NCBI GenBank assembly: GCA_964556475.1
Contig: CAZKVU010000008.1
Location: 1 to 41,542, forward strand
Source: CAZKVU01 sp964556475
GTDB taxonomy: Bacteria; Patescibacteriota; Microgenomatia; UBA1406; HO2-37-13b
Direction of reading: 5' to 3'
DNA length: 41,542 nt
Positions 5,230-13,765 of the stretch are shown here, in pieces. The stretch's first letter is position 1, and each line of letters opens with the position of its first letter. Below the pieces are notes generated by a model, which saw nothing but the letters and a program-made list of their open reading frames with translations, made no database searches and was not told the DNA's origin. A program made the translations under genes and the position numbers.

Positions 5230-7014
5230 ATGAACTCTCAAGACTCAGAATATTTAAATAGTTTACGCCATACAGCAGCACACGTATTAGCTGCAGCTGT
5301 TCGAGAGTTATGGCCTGGCGCGCAAAACGCAATCGGTCCTGCCGTTGAAAACGGTTTTTATCAGGATTTTGACATGGGTAACACCGTTATTACTGAGGAA
5401 GATTTGCCAAAAATCGAGCAAAAAATGCGTGAAGTCGTTAAGAACTGGGAATCATTTGAAGAAAAACACGTTGATCGTCATCAAGCGGAGTCTGAGTTTT
5501 CATGGAATCCATACAAAATGGAGCTTATCCACGACATTCTCGAAAGGGGAGAGGACTTAAAATTCCAAATTTCAGGTGGCTTTATAGACTTGTGTAAAGG
5601 AGGTCACTCAGAAAATCCAAGTAAAGAGCTGCAGGCATTTAAACTGCTTTCTGTTGCTGGTGCTTATTGGAAAGGAAATGAAAAAAACAAGATGCTAACA
5701 CGCATTTACGGAACAGCGTTCCAATCAAAAGATGAACTTAAAGAACATATCACAATGCTTGAAGAAGCTAAAAAGCGAGATCACCGAAAAATTGGTAAAC
5801 AGATGGACCTTTTTGCTTTCTCTGACCTCGTCGGTAAAGGATTACCATTATTTACACCAAAAGGAACAATCTTACGTGAAGAACTTAATACGTTTTCGCA
5901 AGGATTACGTATAAAGCAGGGATTTCAGAAAGTGTGGATACCACATATTACAAAAAATGAACTCTACAAAACATCGGGCCACTGGGATAAATTTGGTGAT
6001 GAGCTCTTTTTAGTTGAAAGCCAGGAAACAAGCGATCAAATGGTTCTCAAGCCAATGAACTGTCCACATCATACGCAATTATTTGCATCGAGCCCGAGAA
6101 GCTACAAAGAACTTCCGCTTAAGTATCTGGAAACAACCACAATTTATCGCGACGAAAAAGCAGGTGAGTTACTTGGATTGTCTCGAGTACGATCAGTCAC
6201 TCAAGATGACAGTCATGTTTTTTGTCGTCCCGACCAGATCAGGGAAGTATTCTCAAGCCTTATTGCTATATCGCAGGAATTCTATTCAACGCTCGGCATG
6301 GAACTAAAAGCGAGATTATCATATCGTGATGCTGACAATCCTGATTTATACTTCGGAGAAGATGAGCTCTGGGAACAAGCTCAAACAACCATTAAAGAAA
6401 TGGCCGAACAAAACAAACTCAACTTTTATGAGGCAAATGGTGAGGCGGCGTTTTACGGGCCAAAAATTGACTTTATGGTCACTGATGCTTTAGGCCGTGA
6501 ATGGCAAATAGCTACAATTCAGCTCGACTTTGTTCAACCAAAGCGCTTCGGCCTTACATACGTTGATCATGATGGCTCAGAACAGACACCTGTTATGATC
6601 CATTATGCAATTATGGGTTCTATTGAGCGTTTCCTATCAGTCTACATTGAACATACAGCCGGTCATTTCCCGTTGTGGCTGTCTCCTGTGCAAGTTGCTG
6701 TACTCCCGGTGAGTGACAAATTTAATGATCTATCAGAGGCAATAAGTGCACAATTGAAATCTCAGAACATACGCTCTGAAGTGGATGGCGAAAGCAAGAC
6801 TTTGCCTGCTAAAATACGCCAATGGACATTGCAAAAGGCTCCATATATGTGTATAATAGGTGAAAAGGAAAGTCAAAAGTCGAATCCTGAATCTCATGAT
6901 TCGCATGACTTGTATGTGTCGATCCGAACTCGGGAAGGCACAGATCAAGGGATGATCAACCTTTATGAGTTTATTCAACGGCTAACAAACGACATTGAGA
7001 ACAAACAACTATAA
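5230..7014 (+). CDS. thrS: Threonyl-tRNA synthetase without TGS domain
   Basis: 594 residues against 642 in E. coli; the N-terminal TGS (N1) domain is absent. The protein begins at the editing domain, with the zinc-like editing residues H14, H18, C122 and H126 (HTAAH; LCKGGH) that clear mischarged Ser. The class II catalytic core has MNCPHH (C278 is a zinc ligand), motif 2 around TTIYRDEKAGE and motif 3 around GSIERFLSVYIEH. The C-terminal anticodon-binding domain covers about 495-594. It attaches threonine to tRNA-Thr. First gene of thrS-infC-rpmI-rplT-pheS-pheT, the same order as in E. coli, and apparently controlled by the Thr attenuator plus promoter P2. It overlaps infC by 20 nt. Confidence 0.97.
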   Translation: MNSQDSEYLNSLRHTAAHVLAAAVRELWPGAQNAIGPAVENGFYQDFDMGNTVITEEDLPKIEQKMREVVKNWESFEEKHVDRHQAESEFSWNPYKMELIHDILERGEDLKFQISGGFIDLCKGGHSENPSKELQAFKLLSVAGAYWKGNEKNKMLTRIYGTAFQSKDELKEHITMLEEAKKRDHRKIGKQMDLFAFSDLVGKGLPLFTPKGTILREELNTFSQGLRIKQGFQKVWIPHITKNELYKTSGHWDKFGDELFLVESQETSDQMVLKPMNCPHHTQLFASSPRSYKELPLKYLETTTIYRDEKAGELLGLSRVRSVTQDDSHVFCRPDQIREVFSSLIAISQEFYSTLGMELKARLSYRDADNPDLYFGEDELWEQAQTTIKEMAEQNKLNFYEANGEAAFYGPKIDFMVTDALGREWQIATIQLDFVQPKRFGLTYVDHDGSEQTPVMIHYAIMGSIERFLSVYIEHTAGHFPLWLSPVQVAVLPVSDKFNDLSEAISAQLKSQNIRSEVDGESKTLPAKIRQWTLQKAPYMCIIGEKESQKSNPESHDSHDLYVSIRTREGTDQGMINLYEFIQRLTNDIENKQL

Positions 7015-7531
7015 AAGGCCTCAACAAGCGCCAAGACACATTATTAACGAACGAATCCTTGGTACTGAATTTAGGGTTATTGACGATCAGGGAGAACAGA
7101 TAGGAATTTTAAGCCGTGAACAGGCACTTCAAGCAGCTCGAGATAGAGGAGTTGAGCTTGTGCTTATAGCACCGAAAGCTCAACCACCGGTGGTCAAAGT
7201 CATTGACTACCATAAATTCCTTTATCAAGAAGAGAAAAAGTTGAAGGAAAGCCGTAAGGGACAGAAAAAAGGTGGAACGAAAGATGTTCAATTATCACTT
7301 TTTGCAGGAGATCAAGATATGGAGCGATTCAGAAAGAAAACGCTCGAATTCCTGAATGACGGTTTCCAGGTAAGGGTGAAAATGCCATTATTCGGACGCC
7401 AAATGGAGAAACGCACTATGGCAGTTGAAGTTATTAAGCAATTTATAGCTTCACTAGGTGAAGTAACTATTGCAGTTGAGCCGAAAATGCAGGGAAGAGT
7501 TGTTTTTGGTATTGTCGTTCGTAAAAAATAA
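6995..7531 (+). CDS. infC: Translation initiation factor IF-3
   Basis: 178 residues with both domains: N-terminal domain with the INERI motif near the start and IGILSREQALQAARDRGVEL; a basic linker around KFLYQEEKKLKESRK; and a C-terminal domain with VKMPLFGRQMEKRTMAVEV. It binds the 30S subunit, prevents premature 50S joining and checks the start codon. The chosen start is TTG at 6995, inside the end of thrS, as no in-frame ATG precedes the conserved region. A non-ATG start is usual for infC (ATT in E. coli) and allows IF-3 to limit its own synthesis. Translation is probably coupled to thrS. Confidence 0.95.
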   Translation: MRTNNYKRPQQAPRHIINERILGTEFRVIDDQGEQIGILSREQALQAARDRGVELVLIAPKAQPPVVKVIDYHKFLYQEEKKLKESRKGQKKGGTKDVQLSLFAGDQDMERFRKKTLEFLNDGFQVRVKMPLFGRQMEKRTMAVEVIKQFIASLGEVTIAVEPKMQGRVVFGIVVRKK

Positions 7532-7548
7532 ATATACAATACAGAACC

Positions 7549-7749
7549 ATGAAAAAGGTAAAAAATAAAACACGAAAGTCAGCAGCAAAAAGATTTAAAG
7601 TAACCGGATCGGGTAAGATTTTGCATAGAGGCCATGGCGTACGTCATGTCATTAAGGCAAAATCAAAAAAAAGATTGCGAAGACAAGCTGTTCCAAAGGA
7701 AGTAACAGGGACACAGAAGAAAAAACTCAAGAAAATGCTTGGGGTATAA
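7549..7749 (+). CDS. rpmI: Ribosomal protein bL35
   Basis: 66 residues, very basic, with the L35 pattern KTRKSAAKRFKVTGSGKI and HGVRHVIKAKSKKRLR. A component of the 50S subunit. A promoter may lie in the infC tail: TTGTCG (7512-7517), 17 nt, TACAAT (7535-7540), 8 nt, ATG, which would give a leaderless start for rpmI-rplT independent of the Thr attenuator. Confidence 0.97.
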   Translation: MKKVKNKTRKSAAKRFKVTGSGKILHRGHGVRHVIKAKSKKRLRRQAVPKEVTGTQKKKLKKMLGV

Positions 7750-7768
7750 GTTATAGATATAAAAAGAT

Positions 7769-8119
7769 ATGGCACGAGTAAAATCAGGACAAACAACTCA
7801 TCACAGACATAAAAAGATATTCAAACTAGCAAAAGGTTATAGAATGTCTCGTCACAGACTCTATAGAACAGCTCAGGAAGCTGTGTTGCATGCAGGCGAA
7901 TACGCATTTGCAGGACGCAAACTAAAGAAAAGAGATTTCAGAACGCTATGGATTGTTCGTATGAACGCAGCACTTAAACAGCTTGGCGTTCGTTATAGCA
8001 CATTCATCCATCAACTTAAAGGCAAAAACATAGAATTAGATCGAAAAATGCTTGCGCTCATGGCAAACGAACATCCAGACATCTTCAAGAAAATCGTCGA
8101 AGAAGCAGCACAGAAATAA
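7769..8119 (+). CDS. rplT: Ribosomal protein bL20
   Basis: 116 residues, normal length. L20 signatures: HHRHKKIFKLAKGYR near the N-terminus, AGRKLKKRDFRTLWIVRMNAA in the middle. It binds 23S rRNA early in 50S assembly. It follows rpmI by 19 nt as in most bacteria. TATAAA 7 nt before the ATG is a possible extra -10. Confidence 0.97.
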   Translation: MARVKSGQTTHHRHKKIFKLAKGYRMSRHRLYRTAQEAVLHAGEYAFAGRKLKKRDFRTLWIVRMNAALKQLGVRYSTFIHQLKGKNIELDRKMLALMANEHPDIFKKIVEEAAQK

Positions 8120-8134
8120 AGTATACTATGCATT

Positions 8135-9145
8135 ATGCACCAGGAAATTGAAGCGATTCAATCGTCTTTTCATTCAGATGTTCAAAAAATTGACTCGCAC
8201 GATGCTCTTCAGACAATTCGTATTAAATACCTGGGACGCAAAGGCCTCATTAATGAACTTTTCTCGTCAATAACTTCGCTGACGGGCGACGAAAAAAAGC
8301 AAGCTGCATCTCAGCTTAATTTACTCAAAAAGGAAATCGAATCTGACTTAGCTGATGCCGAAATTTCAATTAATCAGAAAGTGCGTGCTCAGCTGGATAC
8401 TGTAGACCTTTCCATACCTGGTATTAAACCGAAATTGGGCCATCTTCACCCAACAACAATAGTCATTCGTTCAATAAATTCTTTTTTCAGGTACTATGGA
8501 TATAGCGTCTATGAGGGCCCGGAAATTGAAACAAACGAATATAATTTCGAAAAATTAAATCTACCAAAAGATCACCCTGCACGAGCACTTCAAGATACCT
8601 TATACATCAAAAGCCCGGAATACTTATTAAGAACTCACACTTCATCAGTTGAAACACGTGCAATGACTCAGGAGAAACTGCCAATTCGTATTGTTGTTCC
8701 GGGAAAAGTGTATCGGAATGAAACAGCGAATTCGACAAACAATTCAGTCTTTTATCAGTATGAAGGACTGGTGGTTGATGAAGATGTAAACATGGCCGAA
8801 CTTAAATGGACACTTCATGAATTTCTAAAATTTTTATACGGTGATGATGTAAAAACACGAATGAGATGTAAGTATTATCCACAAGTAGAACCTGGAGCCG
8901 GTATGGATGTACTATGTACTTTCTGTCATGGTCCTGGTTGTAGTGTATGTAAGTACCGCGGATGGATTGAGGTCCTTGGATCAGGCATGGTACACGCGAA
9001 CGTTCTCAAGGCATGCGGAATCGATCCTGAGCAATATTCGGGATTTGCTTTTGGTCTTGGTTTAGATCGATTGGTCATGCTGAAGTATGGTATCGATGAT
9101 GTTCGTGATCTTTATTCAGGCGGATTAGTTTATACAAGTGCTTAA
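8135..9145 (+). CDS. pheS: Phenylalanyl-tRNA synthetase alpha subunit
   Basis: 336 residues, full length. An N-terminal coiled coil (about 1-85, contacts tRNA-Phe) is followed by the class II catalytic domain: HPTTIVIRSINSFF, YEGPEIETNEYNFEKLN, LLRTHTSS, VYRNETANSTNNSVFYQYEG, and motif 3 FAFGLGLDRLVMLKYGIDDVR. Four extra cysteines sit in CTFCHGPGCSVCKYRGW (about 262-278), a probable zinc site seen in many but not all PheS proteins. TATACT (8122-8127) ends 7 nt before the ATG, so the gene may have its own leaderless promoter. It forms the alpha2beta2 enzyme with PheT, encoded 6 nt downstream. Confidence 0.97.
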   Translation: MHQEIEAIQSSFHSDVQKIDSHDALQTIRIKYLGRKGLINELFSSITSLTGDEKKQAASQLNLLKKEIESDLADAEISINQKVRAQLDTVDLSIPGIKPKLGHLHPTTIVIRSINSFFRYYGYSVYEGPEIETNEYNFEKLNLPKDHPARALQDTLYIKSPEYLLRTHTSSVETRAMTQEKLPIRIVVPGKVYRNETANSTNNSVFYQYEGLVVDEDVNMAELKWTLHEFLKFLYGDDVKTRMRCKYYPQVEPGAGMDVLCTFCHGPGCSVCKYRGWIEVLGSGMVHANVLKACGIDPEQYSGFAFGLGLDRLVMLKYGIDDVRDLYSGGLVYTSA

Positions 9146-9151
9146 TTAATT

Positions 9152-11026
9152 ATGATCGTTCCTATTGCATGGCTACAGGAGTATCTTGAACTTTCTTCCA
9201 TGAAAGCTCAGGAAATTGCTGAAAAGTTCACCTATATTGGCTACATGCTCGACAGACCTATTCAACAGGTCGGTGATTTCACTGTACTTGATCTGGAGGT
9301 TCGTCAAAACCGCTCGGATTGTTTATCTTTGATAGGGCTTGCACGAGAGCTTGGTGCTGTTATCGATCAGCGGGTTACGTTACCTGAGAAGTTAGACATT
9401 TCACAACTTCCATCTGGAAATGTCATCATTAATATTGAAAATAAAGAGCTCTGCTATCGATTTAATACCATCACCATACAAAATATCAAGAATGGTAACT
9501 CGCCAGATTGGATGAAAGCCCGGCTTGAGGCCTACGGTATAAAATCAATCAATGCTCTGGTGGACATAACAAATTATGTCATGATTGAATACGGTCAACC
9601 GCTTCATGCGTTTGATGCTCGAAAACTTCCGGAAAAGAACCTTACAATCCGTCCTGCTCACCGAGACGAAAAAATTAGCTTGCTTGGTGAAAAACATGTA
9701 TCGCTTACAGAAGATGATTTGATTATTGCCGATGGATCTGGACCCATAGCCATTGCTGGCATTATGGGTGGAAAGGATACTGGTATTGAGTCTGATACGA
9801 CCGAAATTATTCTTGAAGCCGCAACATATAATCAGGCAAGCATTCGACGTTCAACCATTCGTCATGATATTCGAACCGAGGCATCAACACGTCTGGAAAA
9901 ATTCTTGCACCCGATGCTAACTGAGATTGCTCTCGCCCGCGCTGCTTACTTGATTAAGGAGATTGCAGGAGGCGAAATTATTGATCATACAGATTCATAT
10001 CCGCATCCTTTCAATGAAATATCTATTGAGCTGAGATACAATCAGGTTAAACGTCTGACTGGTGTTGAGCTTCCAAAGGAAAAAGTGAATGCAATATTAA
10101 ATAAACTCGAAATCCAAACGAAAGAAATTTCTAATGAAGCGATTCAATGTTCAATTCCGTATTTTCGCACGGACTTAGAATTAGAGGCTGACCTGATAGA
10201 GGAGATCATTCGTATTCATGGTTATGATCAGATTCCTATGACAGCTCTTTCAGGAGGTGTGCCTCGTGACATTCAATCTCGATCGTTTGAATTTGAAGAA
10301 AAAATACGAGATTTGCTTGTCGGCATGGGATATGACGAGACGATAACTGAACCACTTGTTTCAGAAAACAATCCTCAATTAAAGCCGGTACTTCTTGAAA
10401 ACAGTTTGACGGCAGACAAAACCATGCTTCGAACGACACTTGAGCATTCGCTCATTCATGCTATGAATGAACATAAGAAACATAATTTTAGGGTTATTAA
10501 GCTCTTTGAAATCGGAGAAATATATTACATGTCGGACAATTCATATGTTGAAGAAAAACATGTAGGTCTTGTATTTCATAACGCGATTAATTTTGACCAC
10601 AAGGTTGCAAAGGGTGATGTTGAGCTATTACTTGATCGCCTTGGGTATTCATTTGTTGAAGCGCCCGTTACACTTCAATTAATCGACGCACAAACAATCT
10701 ACATTGATATTAATATCGATGTATTATTACATCAACAACCTGAGAGCAGGGAAGTGGTTCTTACATCTCCGCTACAAAATGTTATAACTGAAAATTTTTC
10801 TTTTGTGAATAAAGATACGACATCAATTTCACATCTCATATCAACGATTAAGTCAGTTCATGAATATGTTTATGATGCAACTTTGCAGACTGATTCAAAA
10901 AAAATGGACGATGGCTCTATTAAGTCAATATTAACGATTACTTTTTACTCCCCCGAAATAGCATTGAGTAAGACAGATATCGGACCCATTCGTGAAAAAA
11001 TACAGGATCTTCTAACCTCTCTCTAA
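9152..11026 (+). CDS. pheT: Phenylalanyl-tRNA synthetase beta subunit, short form
   Basis: 624 residues against about 790. The N-terminal B1 piece (IVPIAWLQEYLEL) runs straight into VLDLEVRQNRSDCLSLIGLAREL, so the inserted EMAP/OB-fold B2 domain is missing. B3/B4 editing domain follows (IKSINALVDITNYVMIEYGQ, LHAFDA), B5 region (VKRLTGVELPKEKVNAIL), a catalytic-like fold (about 380-520) and a C-terminal FDX-ACB tRNA-binding domain (about 540-624). It removes Tyr from tRNA-Phe and supports PheS. The stop codon overlaps that of the convergent PBP gene: TAA at 11024-11026 and, on minus, TAG at 11025-11023. Confidence 0.96.
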   Translation: MIVPIAWLQEYLELSSMKAQEIAEKFTYIGYMLDRPIQQVGDFTVLDLEVRQNRSDCLSLIGLARELGAVIDQRVTLPEKLDISQLPSGNVIINIENKELCYRFNTITIQNIKNGNSPDWMKARLEAYGIKSINALVDITNYVMIEYGQPLHAFDARKLPEKNLTIRPAHRDEKISLLGEKHVSLTEDDLIIADGSGPIAIAGIMGGKDTGIESDTTEIILEAATYNQASIRRSTIRHDIRTEASTRLEKFLHPMLTEIALARAAYLIKEIAGGEIIDHTDSYPHPFNEISIELRYNQVKRLTGVELPKEKVNAILNKLEIQTKEISNEAIQCSIPYFRTDLELEADLIEEIIRIHGYDQIPMTALSGGVPRDIQSRSFEFEEKIRDLLVGMGYDETITEPLVSENNPQLKPVLLENSLTADKTMLRTTLEHSLIHAMNEHKKHNFRVIKLFEIGEIYYMSDNSYVEEKHVGLVFHNAINFDHKVAKGDVELLLDRLGYSFVEAPVTLQLIDAQTIYIDINIDVLLHQQPESREVVLTSPLQNVITENFSFVNKDTTSISHLISTIKSVHEYVYDATLQTDSKKMDDGSIKSILTITFYSPEIALSKTDIGPIREKIQDLLTSL

Positions 11027-13626
11027 GGTGTAATAATTATGGATGGGATGGCAAATGGTGTTAATGTTGCAGAGGGTACACTTGTTGGTTGTGCATTCCA
11101 ATCCATTCCAACACCAATTTTAACAGTGCTTTCATTTGATTGACCTTTTTCATTTTCAGCTCGAACGCGAATTGAATATTGACCGTTTGATAAGTTTACT
11201 GTTTCGTCAACATCCTTACGATCCTCATTATATGTCGCGATATTAGTATTATTTGCCCATACTTCAACCTTCCTAACACGGCTTAAAGAAGCAATGTTTG
11301 CACGAATTCGCACAGAATTTGAATCGGTTCGAGTTTCATTGCCCGGTTCTTTGATTCTCACTACGATTTCGTCCTGACGAGATTCAGATGTTGAACGAGG
11401 GACTTTGAAACGCTCATCTGCCTGACTATCAATCCATGCATCAATCGCTTCCTGCCATCTGTTGCGTCCATCTGTTGATATAGGGTCATTCTCTTTCAGG
11501 ACAATATAATCCTTTTCATCATAGTCGCCAGAGCGAATTTCAACTTCATTTGCAAGTCTGCTGTTATCTGAACGGGAAACTTTAACTTTTTTATACATAT
11601 CAGATGGTGATTTTGGTTCAGTTCCATCAATAAAATATTCAGATCTGATAGCATTGCCATCTTTAGGAAGGCCTCCGACTAAAGCATCAACTTGAAGTGC
11701 TTGAACATTGTCGGGTTTATCGATAATCCCATCATCATAGCGCGATAGCATATGCTTCATAACCTGCTGCCAAATTGGTGATGCTCCGGTTAGACCAGAT
11801 GCGATACGCTGATTCATTGGGGAGTTGTCATTATTACCAACCCAGACGCCAACAGTCACCGCTTTTGTATACCCAACAGCCCAGTTATCACGCTTGTCGT
11901 TTGTCGTACCTGTTTTTACTGCAACGGTCTTACCTGGAATATTAAGGAAGCTATTTGTGCCAAATGCTCCTGAGCGGGCATTATTATCCGAAAGTATATG
12001 AGAGATGATAAACGATATATCCTTTCCGATTGCTTTTCGTGGTTTCGGATCTTTTGCCTCATAAATTACCTTATCCTTATAATCTCGAATTTCGAGTATT
12101 GCAGATGGGGCAAGTTTTTCACCTCCACGAGCAAATGTTGAATAGGCGTTCGATAGATTAAGAAGTGTTGTCTCGCCACCTCCAAGCGTTGCTGACAAAC
12201 CAAACCTCTTTACGTTGTCTGTAGTTGGCTCAAATTCATCAATACCCATATCATATGCAGTTTGAAGGAAATTCCTAATCCCAACTTGCGCTAGGACTTT
12301 AACCGCTGGCACATTAAGCGAATTAGCAAGGGCGAATCGATACTGAACAGGCCCTCGGTACTTACCATCATAATTAACTGGCGTGTATGACTTACCACCT
12401 TGATTTGGAAATTCTGTTTGAACATCCATAATAAGTGAAGATGCAGTATAGCCCTGCTTAAGAGCAGTTGCGTAATTAAATGGCTTGACTGCAGATCCAG
12501 GCTGCCGTTTACCTAAAGCAGCGTTAAAACGCCCGAAATCCTTGTCGTTATAATCATACGATCCCACCATTGCGAGGATTTGAGCATTTTCAGAGTCTAA
12601 AACGACAACGGCGCCGTTTGAAGCATTGAGCGAACGGATGTTCTTAATTTCCTTACCAACAATGCTCTGAGCGGACTCTTGAGCATCAAGTGAAAGTGTG
12701 GTCTTTACCTTAATACCCTGATCAAGAATTTTCTCTCCAAATTCTTTGGCGATAAGTTGTCGAACGTAAAAAACAAAATGTGGTGCTTCGATAGGCAGCG
12801 CAGAACCTTCAAATTTTACTTTCTCTAAATCTACAAGTGCCTTTTTTTCATCATCCTTAGTTATATAACCATCTTCTCTCATTCGACGAAGAACAACCTT
12901 AGTACGTCCCTTGTAAGCATTTTCAACGCCTGAAATCGGATTGTACTGGGTCGGACTTTGCGGCAGTCCTGCTATTATTGCTGATTCAACAAGATTCAAG
13001 TCCTTAACATCTTTATCAAAGTAACCTTTTGCTGCAGACTGCACACCCCAGAACGTACCTCCGTAAGGAGCCTCATTAAGATACATTTCCAGAATCTCAT
13101 CTTTGGTAAATCGTCGTTCAATTTCCACAGCAAGAACCAATTCCTTAATTTTTCGTGTTATTGTACGCTCTCGAGTAAGCAATACATTTTTTACTAATTG
13201 TTGTGTAAGTGTTGATCCACCGCCCAGTCGTCCCTTTATTGGATACACAATAATTGATCGAATAACTCCCCATGTTGAAAATCCTTTATGTTCATAGAAT
13301 GATTTATCCTCAACAGCAACAGTGGCTTCCTGTAGCGTTTTTGGCACATCTTTGATTGATACAGGGACTCTATTTTTATCCTCGAACATTTCAAAAAGGA
13401 CTTTACCGTCACGATCATAAAATGTTGTTGAATAACCTGAGCTTCTTTTGATTTCGCCTGGAGCGGGCAAATCTCTTGAGAAAATGATAAATGCAACGAA
13501 TCCTAGGAGAAAAGCGCCAACAATGCCAGCGAGCAGCACCTTAAGTATCAATGTCATGAATTTATCTCGTGATAAACGAGATGGAAGTACTATTCTTCGT
13601 CTCGTGCGTCGTCGAAGATTTTGCAT
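11023..13626 (-). CDS. Class A penicillin-binding protein (PBP1A-like)
   Basis: 867 residues. Basic cytoplasmic tail, membrane anchor about 27-50. GT51 glycosyltransferase domain about 70-250 with catalytic-region EDKSFYEHKG (E106) and GGSTLTQQLVKN (135-147). Transpeptidase domain about 330-660 with SxxK (S378-K381), SxN (S436-N438) and KTG (571-573). C-terminal part (about 770-855) looks like an Ig-like fold, then a Pro/Thr-rich tail. It polymerises lipid II and cross-links peptidoglycan at the outer face of the membrane. Shares a palindromic promoter region with the small gene at 13649; on minus TATACT ends 6 nt before the ATG. Convergent with pheT. Confidence 0.95.
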   Translation of the reverse strand: MQNLRRRTRRRIVLPSRLSRDKFMTLILKVLLAGIVGAFLLGFVAFIIFSRDLPAPGEIKRSSGYSTTFYDRDGKVLFEMFEDKNRVPVSIKDVPKTLQEATVAVEDKSFYEHKGFSTWGVIRSIIVYPIKGRLGGGSTLTQQLVKNVLLTRERTITRKIKELVLAVEIERRFTKDEILEMYLNEAPYGGTFWGVQSAAKGYFDKDVKDLNLVESAIIAGLPQSPTQYNPISGVENAYKGRTKVVLRRMREDGYITKDDEKKALVDLEKVKFEGSALPIEAPHFVFYVRQLIAKEFGEKILDQGIKVKTTLSLDAQESAQSIVGKEIKNIRSLNASNGAVVVLDSENAQILAMVGSYDYNDKDFGRFNAALGKRQPGSAVKPFNYATALKQGYTASSLIMDVQTEFPNQGGKSYTPVNYDGKYRGPVQYRFALANSLNVPAVKVLAQVGIRNFLQTAYDMGIDEFEPTTDNVKRFGLSATLGGGETTLLNLSNAYSTFARGGEKLAPSAILEIRDYKDKVIYEAKDPKPRKAIGKDISFIISHILSDNNARSGAFGTNSFLNIPGKTVAVKTGTTNDKRDNWAVGYTKAVTVGVWVGNNDNSPMNQRIASGLTGASPIWQQVMKHMLSRYDDGIIDKPDNVQALQVDALVGGLPKDGNAIRSEYFIDGTEPKSPSDMYKKVKVSRSDNSRLANEVEIRSGDYDEKDYIVLKENDPISTDGRNRWQEAIDAWIDSQADERFKVPRSTSESRQDEIVVRIKEPGNETRTDSNSVRIRANIASLSRVRKVEVWANNTNIATYNEDRKDVDETVNLSNGQYSIRVRAENEKGQSNESTVKIGVGMDWNAQPTSVPSATLTPFAIPSIIITP

Positions 13627-13628
13627 AG

Positions 13629-13644
13629 GTATAGTATACTATAC
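13629..13644. promoter_or_regulatory. Palindromic bidirectional promoter core
   Basis: GTATAGTATACTATAC is a perfect 16-bp palindrome containing TATACT on both strands. On minus, TATACT (13638-13633) ends 6 nt before the PBP start (13626). On plus, TATACT (13635-13640) ends 8 nt before the ATG at 13649. Both genes would be leaderless, and the two promoters would share the same melting region, so RNA polymerase should serve only one at a time. Confidence 0.65.
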
Positions 13645-13648
13645 TGCT

Positions 13649-13762
13649 ATGAAACGCATAAAGCTTGACAAGGAAAAGGCCATGAAGCTGGTTATTTTTA
13701 TCTCATCATTATTACTGATTGCAACATCATTAATGCCTCTTTTCTTGTACTCAATGAGATAA
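13649..13762 (+). CDS. Small single-span membrane protein
   Basis: 37 residues: a basic cytoplasmic start (MKRIKLDKEKAMK) then one hydrophobic helix (about 14-35). The reading frame is open further upstream into the antisense of the PBP gene, but the promoter core at 13629-13644 fixes this start. It ends 3 nt before recG. No family recognised. Small single-helix proteins of this kind are often missed in annotation; divergence from a cell-wall synthase hints at, but does not prove, an envelope role. Confidence 0.6.
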   Translation: MKRIKLDKEKAMKLVIFISSLLLIATSLMPLFLYSMR

Positions 13763-13765
13763 TAT

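Noticed and set aside
13448..13648. N-terminal extension of the small membrane protein
   Set aside because: It runs antisense through the PBP gene and the promoter core; the 37-residue form fits the promoter.
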